Shown here in pieces: positions 16,330 through 28,536 of a stretch of DNA of 64,000 nucleotides. A program made the translations under genes and the position numbers. Source of the DNA: Paralvinella palmiformis (taxonomy: Eukaryota > Annelida > Polychaeta > Terebellida > Alvinellidae); the NCBI GenBank assembly GCA_025642065.1, contig JAODUP010000012.1, positions 880,001 through 944,000 of the forward strand, written 5' to 3'. The notes under the pieces were generated by a model. That model worked only from the letters and a program-made list of their open reading frames with translations. It was not told the origin of the DNA and searched no databases. The first letter of the stretch is position 1. Every line of letters starts with the position of its first letter.

Positions 16330-17010
16330 TACATAAAATGATAAAGGCTGTAATGATCATTCCCCAATAAGGGCTGACACATACTGTCACTTATGCCATC
16401 AGGTACATCATAATGCTACAAGTTAACTTCCATAGTTAACTCTATTTTTATAACATTCAGAGTATTCAAAAAGTTTAATTTTACTAACTTTGTGCAAACC
16501 TAGACCTGCTTTTAGCAATCGTGCTTTTCCTTTATCCATATAATTAAATAAGGGCTTGTTTGATAAATGCATACAATTAATACCTTACCTTGGGTTAAAA
16601 CTGGTCTAATGGCTGAATTCTAATTGAATGAATTGACATCATTGTTTGCATTAGCATTACTAAATCTTTTTCCTTGGAGCGCATAAAATGCCCTCCTACA
16701 TGCTTCCATTCTATTTTCAATATGCTCATTGGATTTTGAAGAAGACATCATCAGGGATCCATTTCTCATTTCAAAAATTAATCAGTAACAACACTAAATT
16801 TAAAATAAGAACATTGTACTGTGGTAGTAAATAACATTGGAATCCAGAGGATGTTTTAAATGCTCTAACATTATGTCGTCGATTCCAGGTGCACAGCCAG
16901 AATTAAATTTCTTTATAAAACTGATAAGTATGGTTTCTGATATTTCATATTCATTAAAAGCCCAATTTTTCAAGAGTATCACATTTGTTTTGCACTTCAA
17001 GTTTAGCATC
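16330..17010 (-). pseudogene. Decayed LINE reverse transcriptase fragment
   Basis: On the minus strand, 17009 to 16800 encodes 'SFIKKFNSGCAPGIDDIMLEH', resembling the K-x-G-x-APG-x-D motif of non-LTR reverse transcriptases. Further down, 16740-16650 gives 'ENRMEACRRAFYALQGKR', a conserved block from the later part of such proteins, and 'RPVLTQGK' follows. The catalytic middle is absent, so an internal deletion separates the two blocks. Stops interrupt the rest. Confidence 0.6.
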
Positions 17011-17608
17011 AGATATAACAGTGGTCATGTTGTTAGACATATCAAACTTGGTGCTGAAATATTCATGGAAGTGTAATATATTGATACATGTATCATTTAT
17101 AGAAAATTAATGCTTAGTCCTGTGTATACAGTGTATTGAGATGATAAACAGTTGAGTGTACTATTCATCAGTTTTTTACAGCTATATCTATATGCCTTTT
17201 TGCTGGTTTGTAGCATACAAACACTTGACCAATTCAAGGTCTATCTCAGTTTTTGTTATAATAATATACATCTAAGCAATATTTTAGTACCTCAACATTA
17301 TACTTCAGTCAGGCTTTTGGCAGATAACCACATATCTAATACATGCAAATTATTCTATATCTAGCTTCACTGCCAATGTTGAATGATATAATTATTATAA
17401 CATTCAACAATATTATAATATTTATTCAGTGCCTGCCATGACATGATGAGCAGCCTTAATGATGATTACCACCTACCATGAGTGCATGAAACATAAAAGT
17501 GGACCACATTTCGTGAAATTGATAAAATTTCCAAGAAACAGAACAAGAATGAATATAAATAGAATGGACATAATGCATAAAACAGATCTGAATTATTATT
17601 TAAATGAG

Positions 17609-17685
17609 TCACTAATCCATAATGTGACATATTTTATAGCCACAGAATCTGTGGCTATAAAGTATTTCATATTATGGATTTAAGT
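17609..17685. repeat. Near-perfect 77-nt hairpin palindrome
   Basis: The arms meet at 17647 ('CCACAGAATCTGTGG'). The left arm TCACTAATCCATAAT... pairs with the right arm ...ATTATGGATTTAAGTGA with only a few mismatches over about 38 nt. It is more regular than chance in AT-rich DNA. It could be a fold-back MITE end pair or a transcribed hairpin. A second, smaller inverted repeat is at 17737-17774. Confidence 0.75.
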
Positions 17686-18071
17686 GAACATGAAAAATAT
17701 TAGTGATTCAATTTGACAGCTATATTGTTTTAAATGGTCCATTATGATAACTAACATGTCTCATCATAGTGGACAACTGGATGTTTGGTACACTGTATCA
17801 CATGAATGTTATATATTTAAATAACTTAGTATGTAATTTTTAACAGTCTTCAACCATACAGTAAGTATGATTTTTGCAAAATGGAAGAATAAATAGAGTT
17901 ATATTTTAATTTGTAATGAATGTAGGTCAATGCAAAAAGATGTGAACAGTTTTAAATCAAATTTAGTCTAATTTTATGATACACCTGTACACATTTAGGC
18001 ATTTGCTTAATAAAATGTATGTAAACTTGTTGTAACATATAATTTTTCGGGGAGTTTTCTTCATTGGCTCT

Positions 18072-18190
18072 ACATTGAGCCATGATAGCGCAGTTAGTTA
18101 GAGCATAGGACACGTAGCTGAAGGGTCGCGGGTTCAAATCTCCGGGAGCTGCAATGTTGTCATGTGGTGACTGGTTCATTCAGCCATAAA
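18072..18190 (+). repeat. tRNA-derived SINE head
   Basis: Clear A box (TAGCGCAGTTAGTTAGAGC) and B box (GGGTTCAAATCTCC) at tRNA-like spacing. The flanks (GAGCCATG and GGGAGCTGC) do not pair as an acceptor stem, so it is not a functional tRNA. The region downstream shows no clear poly(A) tail. Confidence 0.65.
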
Positions 18191-18664
18191 AATGAGTACC
18201 TGACAGGATGCGATGGCTATGTGTTTGAGTAACGTTTTGCACCTATAATGGCAGCATGCATTGTATGCTCCCTTGGGATTTGAGATGTATTCTGGGTAGA
18301 AACAAGTCTGAGTCAGGGATAATAATACTGTACAGTGCCTCAGAACAGGGTTACCTGGTTCTGACACTATATTAACATGCATTATTATATATTATTATTC
18401 TTAATGTATACAATCAAATTTGCAGTTAAATTACTTAATTAAAAATGGAACAGATCTAGTGTTTCTTTTATCTTTAAATAATGAGATAAAATGTAACAGT
18501 TTCATTGCTAGAAAAAATGTACTTCACTTTAAATTGAAAATACTTAATAAAATAATAAGAAAATCCTTTATTTCTCCATACATCTTAAAGTAACAATTTG
18601 TTTGTTTAAATATGTGTCAAATAAGCATACTTTAATTCATATAAATAAACAAACTTTTTACAGT

Positions 18665-18998
18665 GATTTAGTACACCTGTCCACCATCCCTAGCACTCTG
18701 CTTTCATTGCCAACAAACATACAACCCCATACATTATCTGCTCAACTGCCCAGCCCACCCGATATATTCAAAGAAGACTAAAATTCATCTCCTCATTGAA
18801 GACTTCAAACTCTCAGATCATCACCTAGCAGCATTGATTATAAAAAATCAACATTTCCACCAGACATCATCATCTTACTTCTCCTGAAAGACCCCTTAGA
18901 TACCATCATCAACCATAAAGAGAACAGAAATCAACACCAGATGGCTGTGCCAAATAGATGACAGCCAGGAGTCTCTACCCCAATTTTCAAAAAGATCA
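18665..18998 (+). pseudogene. LINE 3' end, copy 1 of the pair
   Basis: Homologous to 30935-31470. Shared blocks include 'TACATTATCTGCTCAACTGCC', 'CACCTAGCAGCATTGATTAT', 'AAATCAACACCAGATGGCTG' and 'CCAGGAGTCTCTACCCC'. In the other copy this region encodes a CX2CX7HX4C zinc knuckle typical of LINE C-termini; here the frame is degraded. Continuity here shows where the second copy was interrupted by a SINE. Confidence 0.65.
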
Positions 18999-19544
18999 AG
19001 TGATTTAGTCATGGGTGATTTAGCCATTGTATTAACATTCAAGCTTGTGATAACTGAATTACTGTCACTGTGCCCAATGGGTGACAGTTGGGTTTATTTA
19101 AATATCACTTATATCAGTTACTCATTCTCAGTGTTTAAATCATTATCATTTTTTTTAATTGTTTTAAACTTACTGGTACACATATGTCATCATAACTCCA
19201 GTATCTATGTAAATTTTTGCAAGCTGTGGAATTTCTCCTCTCCATAACATTTAAGTTTACCAAGTGATACAGTATAAAAACTAATTTGGTCTCTTTATGC
19301 AGTCATATAGCCAACGTATAAAATGGCATTGAAGGATGAAGAGGTTTGCTACATGAAGAACACTAAATACCAAGGGACTAGGATAACAAATTCTGGAGTC
19401 ACCTTTTGCCATTTGTTAGGAGTGTTACTTAATACAGTATATGATATAATATACAGTGTGCGCTTGTTGAATGTGGTCTTACTGTAACATAACATGTAAT
19501 ACTGACTAATGCCGTCTTGTACTGCTTATGGTGTCAAAAGTGAT

Positions 19545-19690
19545 CATCGCTTCATAAGTTCATTTGAAGTAGTTCAGAAGCTTGCTGGTCTGGATATCTG
19601 TTGGCAAGGAGTTCCAGCAGACCCTTTCTTGTCACTACCAGGTTCTGGATAAGAGTTGTATCAGTGTGGCAGATCACCAATACATTACAT
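19545..19690 (-). pseudogene. LINE C-terminal remnant
   Basis: The minus strand around 19625-19565 reads 'WNSLPTDIQTSKLLNYFK', matching the conserved W-N-x-L-P C-terminal block of non-LTR reverse transcriptases, followed by a stop. Upstream sequence is frameshifted. Only this short tail is recognisable. Confidence 0.6.
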
Positions 19691-19821
19691 GATTGTTGTT
19701 GTAGTTTAAAAAAAACTATTTCTTGTGTTTGAGTGTTATAGTTTCTGGTTTAACAAAGTTGTGATCGATTTTGTCATGCTCCTGAATTACATGAGAACAG
19801 TTTGTGTTAATGCATTATTTT

Positions 19822-20154
19822 CAGACCTGGGGTCAATTCATTTCCGGAATTGGAATTGATGGTCAATTTTGGAATTGGAATTGATTATTTTAAAAAATGG
19901 ATTTGGAATTGATAAATTTTAATTGGAATTGAAGTTTCCTACAAAACAATTAAAATCTACAAATTAATATACCATTGAATTTTTTAATCCAGAAATATTT
20001 CTTCCATGACAGTCCTACTTGGAATATAAACTACTCAGAGTAGGTGTTCCAAATAGGTACTCGGAGTACCTATTCATGGTAAAAAGTGGAAGGTAAAAAA
20101 GAGTCAGTAAAAATTGGAATTGATAAATTTGAAATGGAATTGACCCCATGTCTG
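19822..20154. mobile_element. hAT-type MITE with 8-bp target duplication
   Basis: The left end CAGACCTGGGGTCAATTCATTTC and right end (reverse) CAGACATGGGGTCAATTCCATTTC are inverted repeats. The flanks are ATTATTTT (19814-19821) and ATTATCTT (20155-20162), an 8-bp duplication with one mismatch. The 8-bp duplication and CAGAC terminus fit the hAT superfamily. The 333-bp interior is rich in 'TTGGAATTGA' words, holds a palindrome (AGGTACTCGGAGTACCT) near 20057 and has no open frame, so it depends on a transposase elsewhere. Confidence 0.85.
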
Positions 20155-20631
20155 ATTATCTTATCTACAAAAATAATCTGGTTGCCAAAAAGATGCCTGA
20201 CACTCATCATTACTAACTGTCACCACAGCCAGTTAAGGACAAAATAAATAAATGTTTACCAACCTAAATGAGCAAAAATATAAACAAAGTTATATTGAAT
20301 TTTAAGTCTAAATGTTATGCACTCTTAATTATTTATATGTGTCATGAATATATTGATTTGACAGCACTGATTCTTAACTATAATTTACTTATTTTGGTTA
20401 CTGAAAGCTATCATGAGAAATAAACATTAAATGTGGGTATGAACAGATTGTGTTCTACAGATAACCTTTTTCACTTACATTAAGGTGCTAACTAAGCTGT
20501 CAGCAGTTTTAATCTGAATCTTCTTGATCAGGAAAGGTCTGTTGTTGAAAGAAAACAGTTAGGCTGCATTATGTATGACACTCGTGATCTTATTTACCTG
20601 TGTCATGTGACAACATCATCTATTTGAGAGT

Positions 20632-20806
20632 GAGCTATGTAATGGAAGAGTGGTTAGACCACTGTGCTGGAAAACTGTTGTGGGTTCGAACCTGACTCAC
20701 ACCTGTGTTTGTGAGATGCTTTCCTATAAAGTTGCCTCTCAGTTATATGTCCCAGGAGTGACCACTGCCGAGGTTAAAAACTGAAATCAACACCCTTCAT
20801 ACACAT
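20632..20806 (+). repeat. tRNA-derived SINE, family 1, copy 2
   Basis: A-box-like 'GAGTGGTTAGACCAC', B box 'GGGTTCGAACCTG', then the family body 'CAGTTATATGTCCCAGGAGTG' and 'GCCGAGGTTAAAAA', aligned with 91-246. It ends about 100 nt before the first coding exon of SUPT7L, so it sits in or next to the promoter or 5' UTR intron. Confidence 0.7.
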
Positions 20807-20901
20807 TTCAAATGTTGTCCTGATAACTATATGCTATTTGAATGATTTAATTGGTCATATTAAATGTAATTATAATTTAACTCCAGGTATAAAATATCAG
20901 A

Positions 20902-23900
20902 ATGAGTACACACTGGGGTGAAATACCGAATGTTCAGGACACTGACTCTGGGATAGCAGCGCTGGAGAGAGAACAGATGACTAAACCAAGACCTACAGAT
21001 GTTGAGGGACCTCCCCTACATCAACCATCCCAGCCAGACAGTACAGGATCTATGCAGTAATTATCTATCAACTTATAATATTGGTTTACAGTCCTGTTAG
21101 CATAATTACCATAATTATTTTATTTAAATAAAATAATATTATGTATAATCAGTCTTTAAAGAATAATTATTTCATACCGCTTGGTGTTATATTTTGGGTT
21201 GAGTATGTTCTCTGTTATTATGTTTTTGTTTTCATTGGAAGAGTTTTTCTAGACCATCATTTTGTCTTTTTTTGTTACAGAAGGCAGACACAGTCATTCC
21301 CTTTAGACAGCATCACTCTGCACACCATACGACTTGTACAGTATGCCAAAAAAATACGTGGAATGATACAAAACATACAACAACAAATAGAGAATATGGT
21401 AATACAACTTGAATAATGAAACATTTCTTTAGTTTCATGATGGTTTGTATTAAAGAAATATTCTTTTTAAATGTTTATATGCTTGCGCTTAGTGTAGCTG
21501 TTAGAGCTGCGGTGGTTAAGTAAATGTTAAATAAATAAATCATGAAATTAGCTTCATATATTACAATTTGCAGTTGTATCTATACTTCTAGAAAGAGTAG
21601 TTGTCCACCTATGCAAATACACAAATACCTTAGCTAATCATAAAGGGCTCTTTGTGAAAGTGGTCAGAGAACTGTAACAGCCTTGGTCATTAAACCTATC
21701 TATTATAAATTACCCAACTAACAATATTGCATTTTTCTCCCAGTTAGAAGATATATGATTGATTTGTCAGGTAAAGTATTTAAATAGTTCCAGTCCAATT
21801 TAGACCAATCCTTCCTAGAGAGTGTTTGTTCATAAATTTTGTATGACATTCCATATTTATTATATGTGTGTCACAACATTCAGTTTTTGGCAATTTGATT
21901 TTTTCGTAATGTAATCGCACCATCTTGACACTATTGCAGTGATTACACAGTACTATGGCATTAAATATTACTTCTGTGCTGATGATATACAATAATATAT
22001 ATTTCACAGGATTCATACAATGAATCAAAAGTTTCAGCTTTGGTAATTGTGGAATAATGTATGGCTGATATCCAAATACGTATAACTCAAAATCTTCTAA
22101 AATTTAATGGTGTTAAAACATATATCTATTTAAATTAGTCATAGGGGGTATTTTTTACAAATGTATTCATGTGAACAAAGGTTTCAGGTCAGTATGCAGA
22201 GCTCCCTACTACCATCTTAAGAACATTCACAATCATAAAACATTCTTGACATAAAAATACATGTTAGAGTGCTTTATACCTTTGTTCCATCTTATATAGA
22301 CTATTATAACTCCCTTCTTATAACATCATGTCTTCTAAGACACTGAATGGTCTAAATTGTGTTGATTTGTCATTAAATAACATCCATCCATCCATTTTTT
22401 ATAACATTATGTGCCTCAAAGGAATACAAAATCATGCAGCTTGTATGTCTCAACTACTTGAAAATATTATTATACCTCACCAATTCTTGTTTTACTACAT
22501 TAGCTGCCAGTGAAACAGCATAACCATTTCAAGAGTTTACTAACAAATTATAAATCCATTAGTGACAGTGCACCTGAATATATCTGTGAATTCTGTCCAT
22601 TAGGAAGTTCCCCCCCCCAAAGTAATATAATCAGATACTAATGCTGGTACATTTGTCTCAGCTTAAGTGATTTAGTAATTTTACATTTAGCATAACAGCT
22701 CATATGTTGTTAAATAGGTAACTGGAGCAGATTAGAAGTGCATCATTTGGTAAAAAACTTTACTCTATTTAAAAAAACTTGTTCAAAGTTGTTTTCTCCA
22801 GTGAATAACATCAAATGTTTAAATCTTCTATTTGGGATTTTGATTCATAATATTTGGGGTATTGCTGTAAATTGCCTTTGAATGGCTCCTACTAGTAAGG
22901 TTACTTTAAAATTTAAATTAATATTATTATATTCCCTTTAGAATAGGCAAATATATTTTGGAACAGCTTTAAAATAACTGATACCATATATTTAATAAAT
23001 AGATATACAGACCTGCACATATATATATACACACACACACATATATGTATATAATGTATGTATTTTTCAGAAAAGTGGTGATAGTGAAGATAAGGAAGTT
23101 CCAGCATCGCCAGTTGCTCCATCTATACCAGAATATACAGGTCCTGATTTGAAACATCAACCACTGCAACCATTACCTTATATTACAAAAGATCTTAATA
23201 GGTAATTACTACTAATCTTAAACCTATTTGTTATGTGACTGACTCTATTTTTTGATCATAATAACTTTGATGATATTTGTGAGCCATTATTTCCTGGTGT
23301 AAAAACTTTATAAAAAATTAAAGACCACTTATAATGATGTCTTCAAATTTATCCCTTGTCATTAGCGATCTACTTACGGAAAAAGTTTATATCTTGATTA
23401 AATCATCAGCAGTATACTTTATATGAATTTATATATCATGTTTCAGTCCATTCTACTGTGGATTTGGCCCCTCTCCACCAGAGATTGATACTAGAAACTG
23501 TCGTAAATTATTGAGAAGATCTGTGGCAGCTATCTGCTGTCATGCTGGATATGACAGTAAGTTATTTTATGAGGTCTATCTCTAATAGGGACTTGGCTCT
23601 GTGTATCATCTCGTTTGGTGAATCTTTTGTTTCAAAATATACATCCTCATCATTAATAGACATATTTATATAATTAGCTTATTTCTAAGGTAATGGCTTT
23701 AAGGTGTTGATTACACACTAAACCTTGTCAGATACACTTATAATACTATGATCTGTTGCAGTTATTTTTTAGAATATTTGTGTAAGTTTGTATGATTGAT
23801 TAGGCATACTTTCTACATGAACAATATGTCATCACCTTTGGATTTATATTAAAACAGAAGTATGTTTAATAGTATTTACAAGTGTGCAATCCCATCTAGT

Positions 23901-26900
23901 ATATTATGACATTTTGCTCTTAGAATTGCTGATAATTGTTTATGCCTTTTAGAACATATTAATTGCATAAACATTAACTGAACTAGCTAAATTTGTGCTT
24001 AAGTTATAACATGGTTTTTTAATTTATTGTATTTAGGTATTTAATATGACTAAAACTCAGATATCCCCTCATTTATAAAAGCTGCAGTGTTCATGTTTTT
24101 TTGGTATTATAGACAAAAAGTACAGTTGTGTAGGAATATATTTGTATCCAGTATTTTCTTAACATTTCAGTTATGCTAGACTAATCTGTTCCTTTAAATA
24201 TATGTTTCATTGGGATATGTCTTGCAGGAATATTCATGTTAATATGTTATTGTACAAAAACTATTGTCCCTTTATTTATTTACAGACTGTGGTGAGTTGG
24301 TTTTGGAAACATTAACAGATGTTTGTAGTGAGTATTATCTACAGATGACACAGTTATTACGCAGAGCTGTTGATAATGAGGCCATGATGGGAGGAACTGG
24401 ATTTTCGGTATGTTGAAGTGATCATGGTATGACTTGATAAGAAAATACATTAAAATATCATATTGACAGAAGGGTGCAGGCAGTTCATTTGGGGTCCTTA
24501 ATATAATAGAAGTGTCCCTGTTTGACTGCTTCATATAACATAAAATATTTTACTGATTATGTTAGTTAACTTGAATTAATTTAATCCATGTCTTTGTATT
24601 AGATGCATTTTGTTTAATGATAGCTAAGAAATAAATAATGAATGTAACTCTACTATATCAAAAAACAAGATTTGGGCTTATACAAGTTAAACAAGTAGCA
24701 TTTACTGTAAGCTTTTACATAAGAAAATAGTTCCTTTTCTCCAAAAATTAATGCATAGTCTCTCTCTCTCTCTCTCTCTCTCTGACATGTGCACATGCAC
24801 ACACATGCATTATAAATGTTTTAACATAATATTGACTAAGCTGAAATTTGTTTGACACTTCTTTATTATTAAATGGACAAACAGGTGCCACTAATTTTCT
24901 CACATCATAGTGAATGAGACTGCATTGTTTAAAGTCTGAGAAGTAGTCTCAACTAGGACATATGGTCAGGGGGTTAGTCTCTAGGGAAATAGAGTGGTAA
25001 AGTCACGGCCTTTCATATGTCAAGAATGATCTAACTGATATAGACAGTATTGAGAGTCGATCGAATCACATTGAGTTCTCCGTTTAGTGTGGTGCTAAAT
25101 GTCTTGGTCAATAATATTTTTGGATAGAGTTTCAAATTTTCAGTCAGTTATAACTATGTTCACTACTCGATAACAGGATGTCATTGAACAAGTGTTTCAT
25201 GAGATGGGAATTGGAAGTCCTCGTGTCCTACATGATTTCTATCAGACTCGTATCATCAACTACCACCACAACATGGAAAAGACGTGTGAGCAGCTCGTTG
25301 AGGAATATAATCATATCAGAAACCCAGACGTTAAAACATCGGAAGATGACAAACCTATCAACAAGTATGTAGATATAAGCATGAGCTAAGCTTCCTTTGT
25401 TTTGTGTGTACACATGCCTAAATGATGTCCAGTAGTGTGCTTAACAATAATAATGATAATACCATAGAAGCTCAATGATTCAGCGATACAAAACAGCAGC
25501 CAATAAGATATTGTTAGTATCTCAAATGGGCTGACTACTAAAGGTCATTAAGACATGTGTAAATGGTGCAATACAATATTGTATAGTTGGAAATAAAGTA
25601 TTGGTAGTGAATTTAACTTGCAGAAATTACCTTTATGACTATATTTTTCAAAAGTTTCATTTCAAACACATCTGCATTGCCTCTTGTCACCTGATAACAG
25701 TTTTATGGCTTTTTAATAAAACTGGTATATTGTGCTATTTTTCTAATTGCTATTGGCACCTTCCCTTTTCTGTCATGGCATTAGTTTTCTTTTGATTTTG
25801 CATAATTGTGTAATGAGTGGTTCTAAACTTGCCTATTCAAATTGATCATTGTTCATGTAATGAAGAATTGCTCCATCACATGTTAAGAGCACATCCATTG
25901 ACAATTATTAAGACTACATCAATAATTAATGACAGGTATGTCAAATCAGTAAAAACATCTGTTTATTATCACTCGTTGTTGTAATGTTTCATGCACTGTA
26001 ACTGCCAAAGTACACATTCCATTATCGGTTGCGTACACTGCCAGAAATTACCTCAAGTTTGTTAACTTTTTATCACTGCAGATGTTGGCATAAATTGCTA
26101 ACTTAGATGAAGATCTATATTTCTTACAGCGCCACAAACTGAAATAAATACTCTAAAGTTTTCTGTAAGTATCCTAAAAGTCTGACTGCTATCATTTCTT
26201 ACACATTATATTCTGTTCAGGGTCAAGGAGGAATCTACCTCAGATATTCAGTTTCCTGCAGTGGCAGAGGAAGAATCTGGAGAAACTGAACAAGTTATAC
26301 ATTTAGAAGGTGAGATAATGGCTTACATGTTCCGGTCATTGTTCTTGTGTTCTGCTAATTGTTTACATTTTATGGATGGTAATTTACTTATCAGGACCTC
26401 AGGGTTTCTGATAAACATCACAATACCTGTGATAGATGAAACATTTCTGTGACTAGAAACTACGACATGGCCAATGGGTGGCTATCAATTTGTGCCAAGA
26501 CTGCATGAATTATCATTAATTAGTTTCACAAGATGACGTTTTGTAGTATTGATAAAATTGAACTGGAAGATAAGCCATAGATGATAATACTACTGATGAA
26601 GTGAAGTATTTGAAAAATTTCTGAGATGCCTTAAATAATGTATGAGTGGGGTCATGAGTCATGGTATACCAACTCTATTTTCTGAGCTGGGTAAATTCTG
26701 AGCTTAATGCATACCTTAATTTGGAAATTTATTGTAATTAGATATTATGACTAAAAATATATACAAGTATTTCTTTTTTTGTAAAAGCTGCTGTTTTCAC
26801 ATTTATTTGACATTTTAGACAAATTTGGTTTCTTTACTATTTAATTAAATGATAAATTCGGTCACAAATCTTTTAAAATAAATGTTCTTCAGAATCTGTT

Positions 26901-28493
26901 CCTGACAATGTGATTGGATTGTAACAACTTTACTGGATTAAAATTACTTTTTATTTGATCAGGATGGATTAATCTTTTTTAATTAATTAATATAACTGTT
27001 TGTATCATTGTTACAATAGGTCTTGGCCTTGACATAAACATTGTTAGTGAGCCTTCTGGGTCACTGAGTGCTGATGATGAAGCCAGTAAATGGGGTCATG
27101 GTACACTGAAAACAGAAACTACAGACAAGTTAGTAGACTTTTTTTGTCTGTGTTTTTCTGTCTGTCTGTCAGGCTGTTTATTTGTCTGTGTGATGTATAA
27201 GGAGCATGTTTAACATATGTTTTAATGATTTAAGACTATTTGTGTGATTGATTATTAGAATCTTGATTTGCTAACATTTTTTGCAGAAAGTAACACATGC
27301 TTAGGCATCTGACATTTTAGACATTAAACATTTTGCCTGCTTTTTTGTGTGATAGATATTTAGTATGAAACTTGTGTAAACATTTTGATATGATTTTGTG
27401 TTTTCAATATCGTTTATGTGTCTGATAATATAAAACTCGCATTAACTGTTATATGATGTGTAAAGCAACTTCTGATTATGTTCTTCCTACTCGTGTTACA
27501 TTTATATAAGAATAAGGTTCATTTAATTTTACTGGTCGTTTAATCTTATCAGTTTTGTTGTGCCTGTTCAACCCACAAGAAAACGTCTGTCTACACTCTC
27601 TCTTATACGTAAACGTCTCCTTGTCAAGGTACATGCTAAAAATGCTAAAATTGGGTGAGTTCCATTTCCATGACAGCATTTGTTTGGTCAAAGTGATGCA
27701 GTGTTGGCATGCTCCGAGGCCAGCATGATGTGAAATTAATCAGCTTCATGGTCTACCAACCTTTGGATACTTACTGCATTTAACAGTGACATGTTTTTTT
27801 TACGTAAATAATGTTTTACCATTTTATGTTAATTTTATTTCAATCCATTGTTTCAATCCACCAATATGATTACTTGTTGTTGTTGTATTTATTTCCTTTG
27901 TTGTGTTCTTATTACAGATATATTTGTTGACATTCTCAGTTCAGTCCTGTTGTTTATACACACACAAATACTCCCAAACTCCATGGTTGTAGGTGATTCG
28001 ATTTTTGTTGCTTGGTGGCTTTAAACAATTCTCTGTGCCTTATTATACATGGCTAAAAAACCCCACACACACACACACACAAGAGTGAGTGACTGAGATT
28101 AAAATATAAAGGGCTATTTTATTATTAATAGCTATGAGATTTCATTAATTCAGATTTTCATTTTATTTAATTAATTAATACATATAGCAATCTATACAAA
28201 ATATTTATAGATGTAAAATCTATGACAAATTAACAAAGGTAACTAGACCTGTTCATCTTGTTTAAAATACCTGAATAACATTATTTAAAAGAACAACCAT
28301 TAAATGCTAAAATTAACTTTAATATATTTAATCATTTAACTTATCTCATTGTCTCTGGTTAAAATGCCCTCTGTAAGTGACATTTTTATCTCATCCTTCT
28401 ACCCATGTTTAGTGTCATATATTACATTGATCAGATTCAGATGCCTGTTGAGATTAGTTGTGTCAGTGTACTGTATACCTCAGATTGTTTTAG

Positions 28494-28536
<43 letters not shown>

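Noticed and set aside
18072..18160. Functional tRNA gene
   Set aside because: A and B boxes are good, but the ends do not pair into an acceptor stem. The pattern is that of a SINE head.
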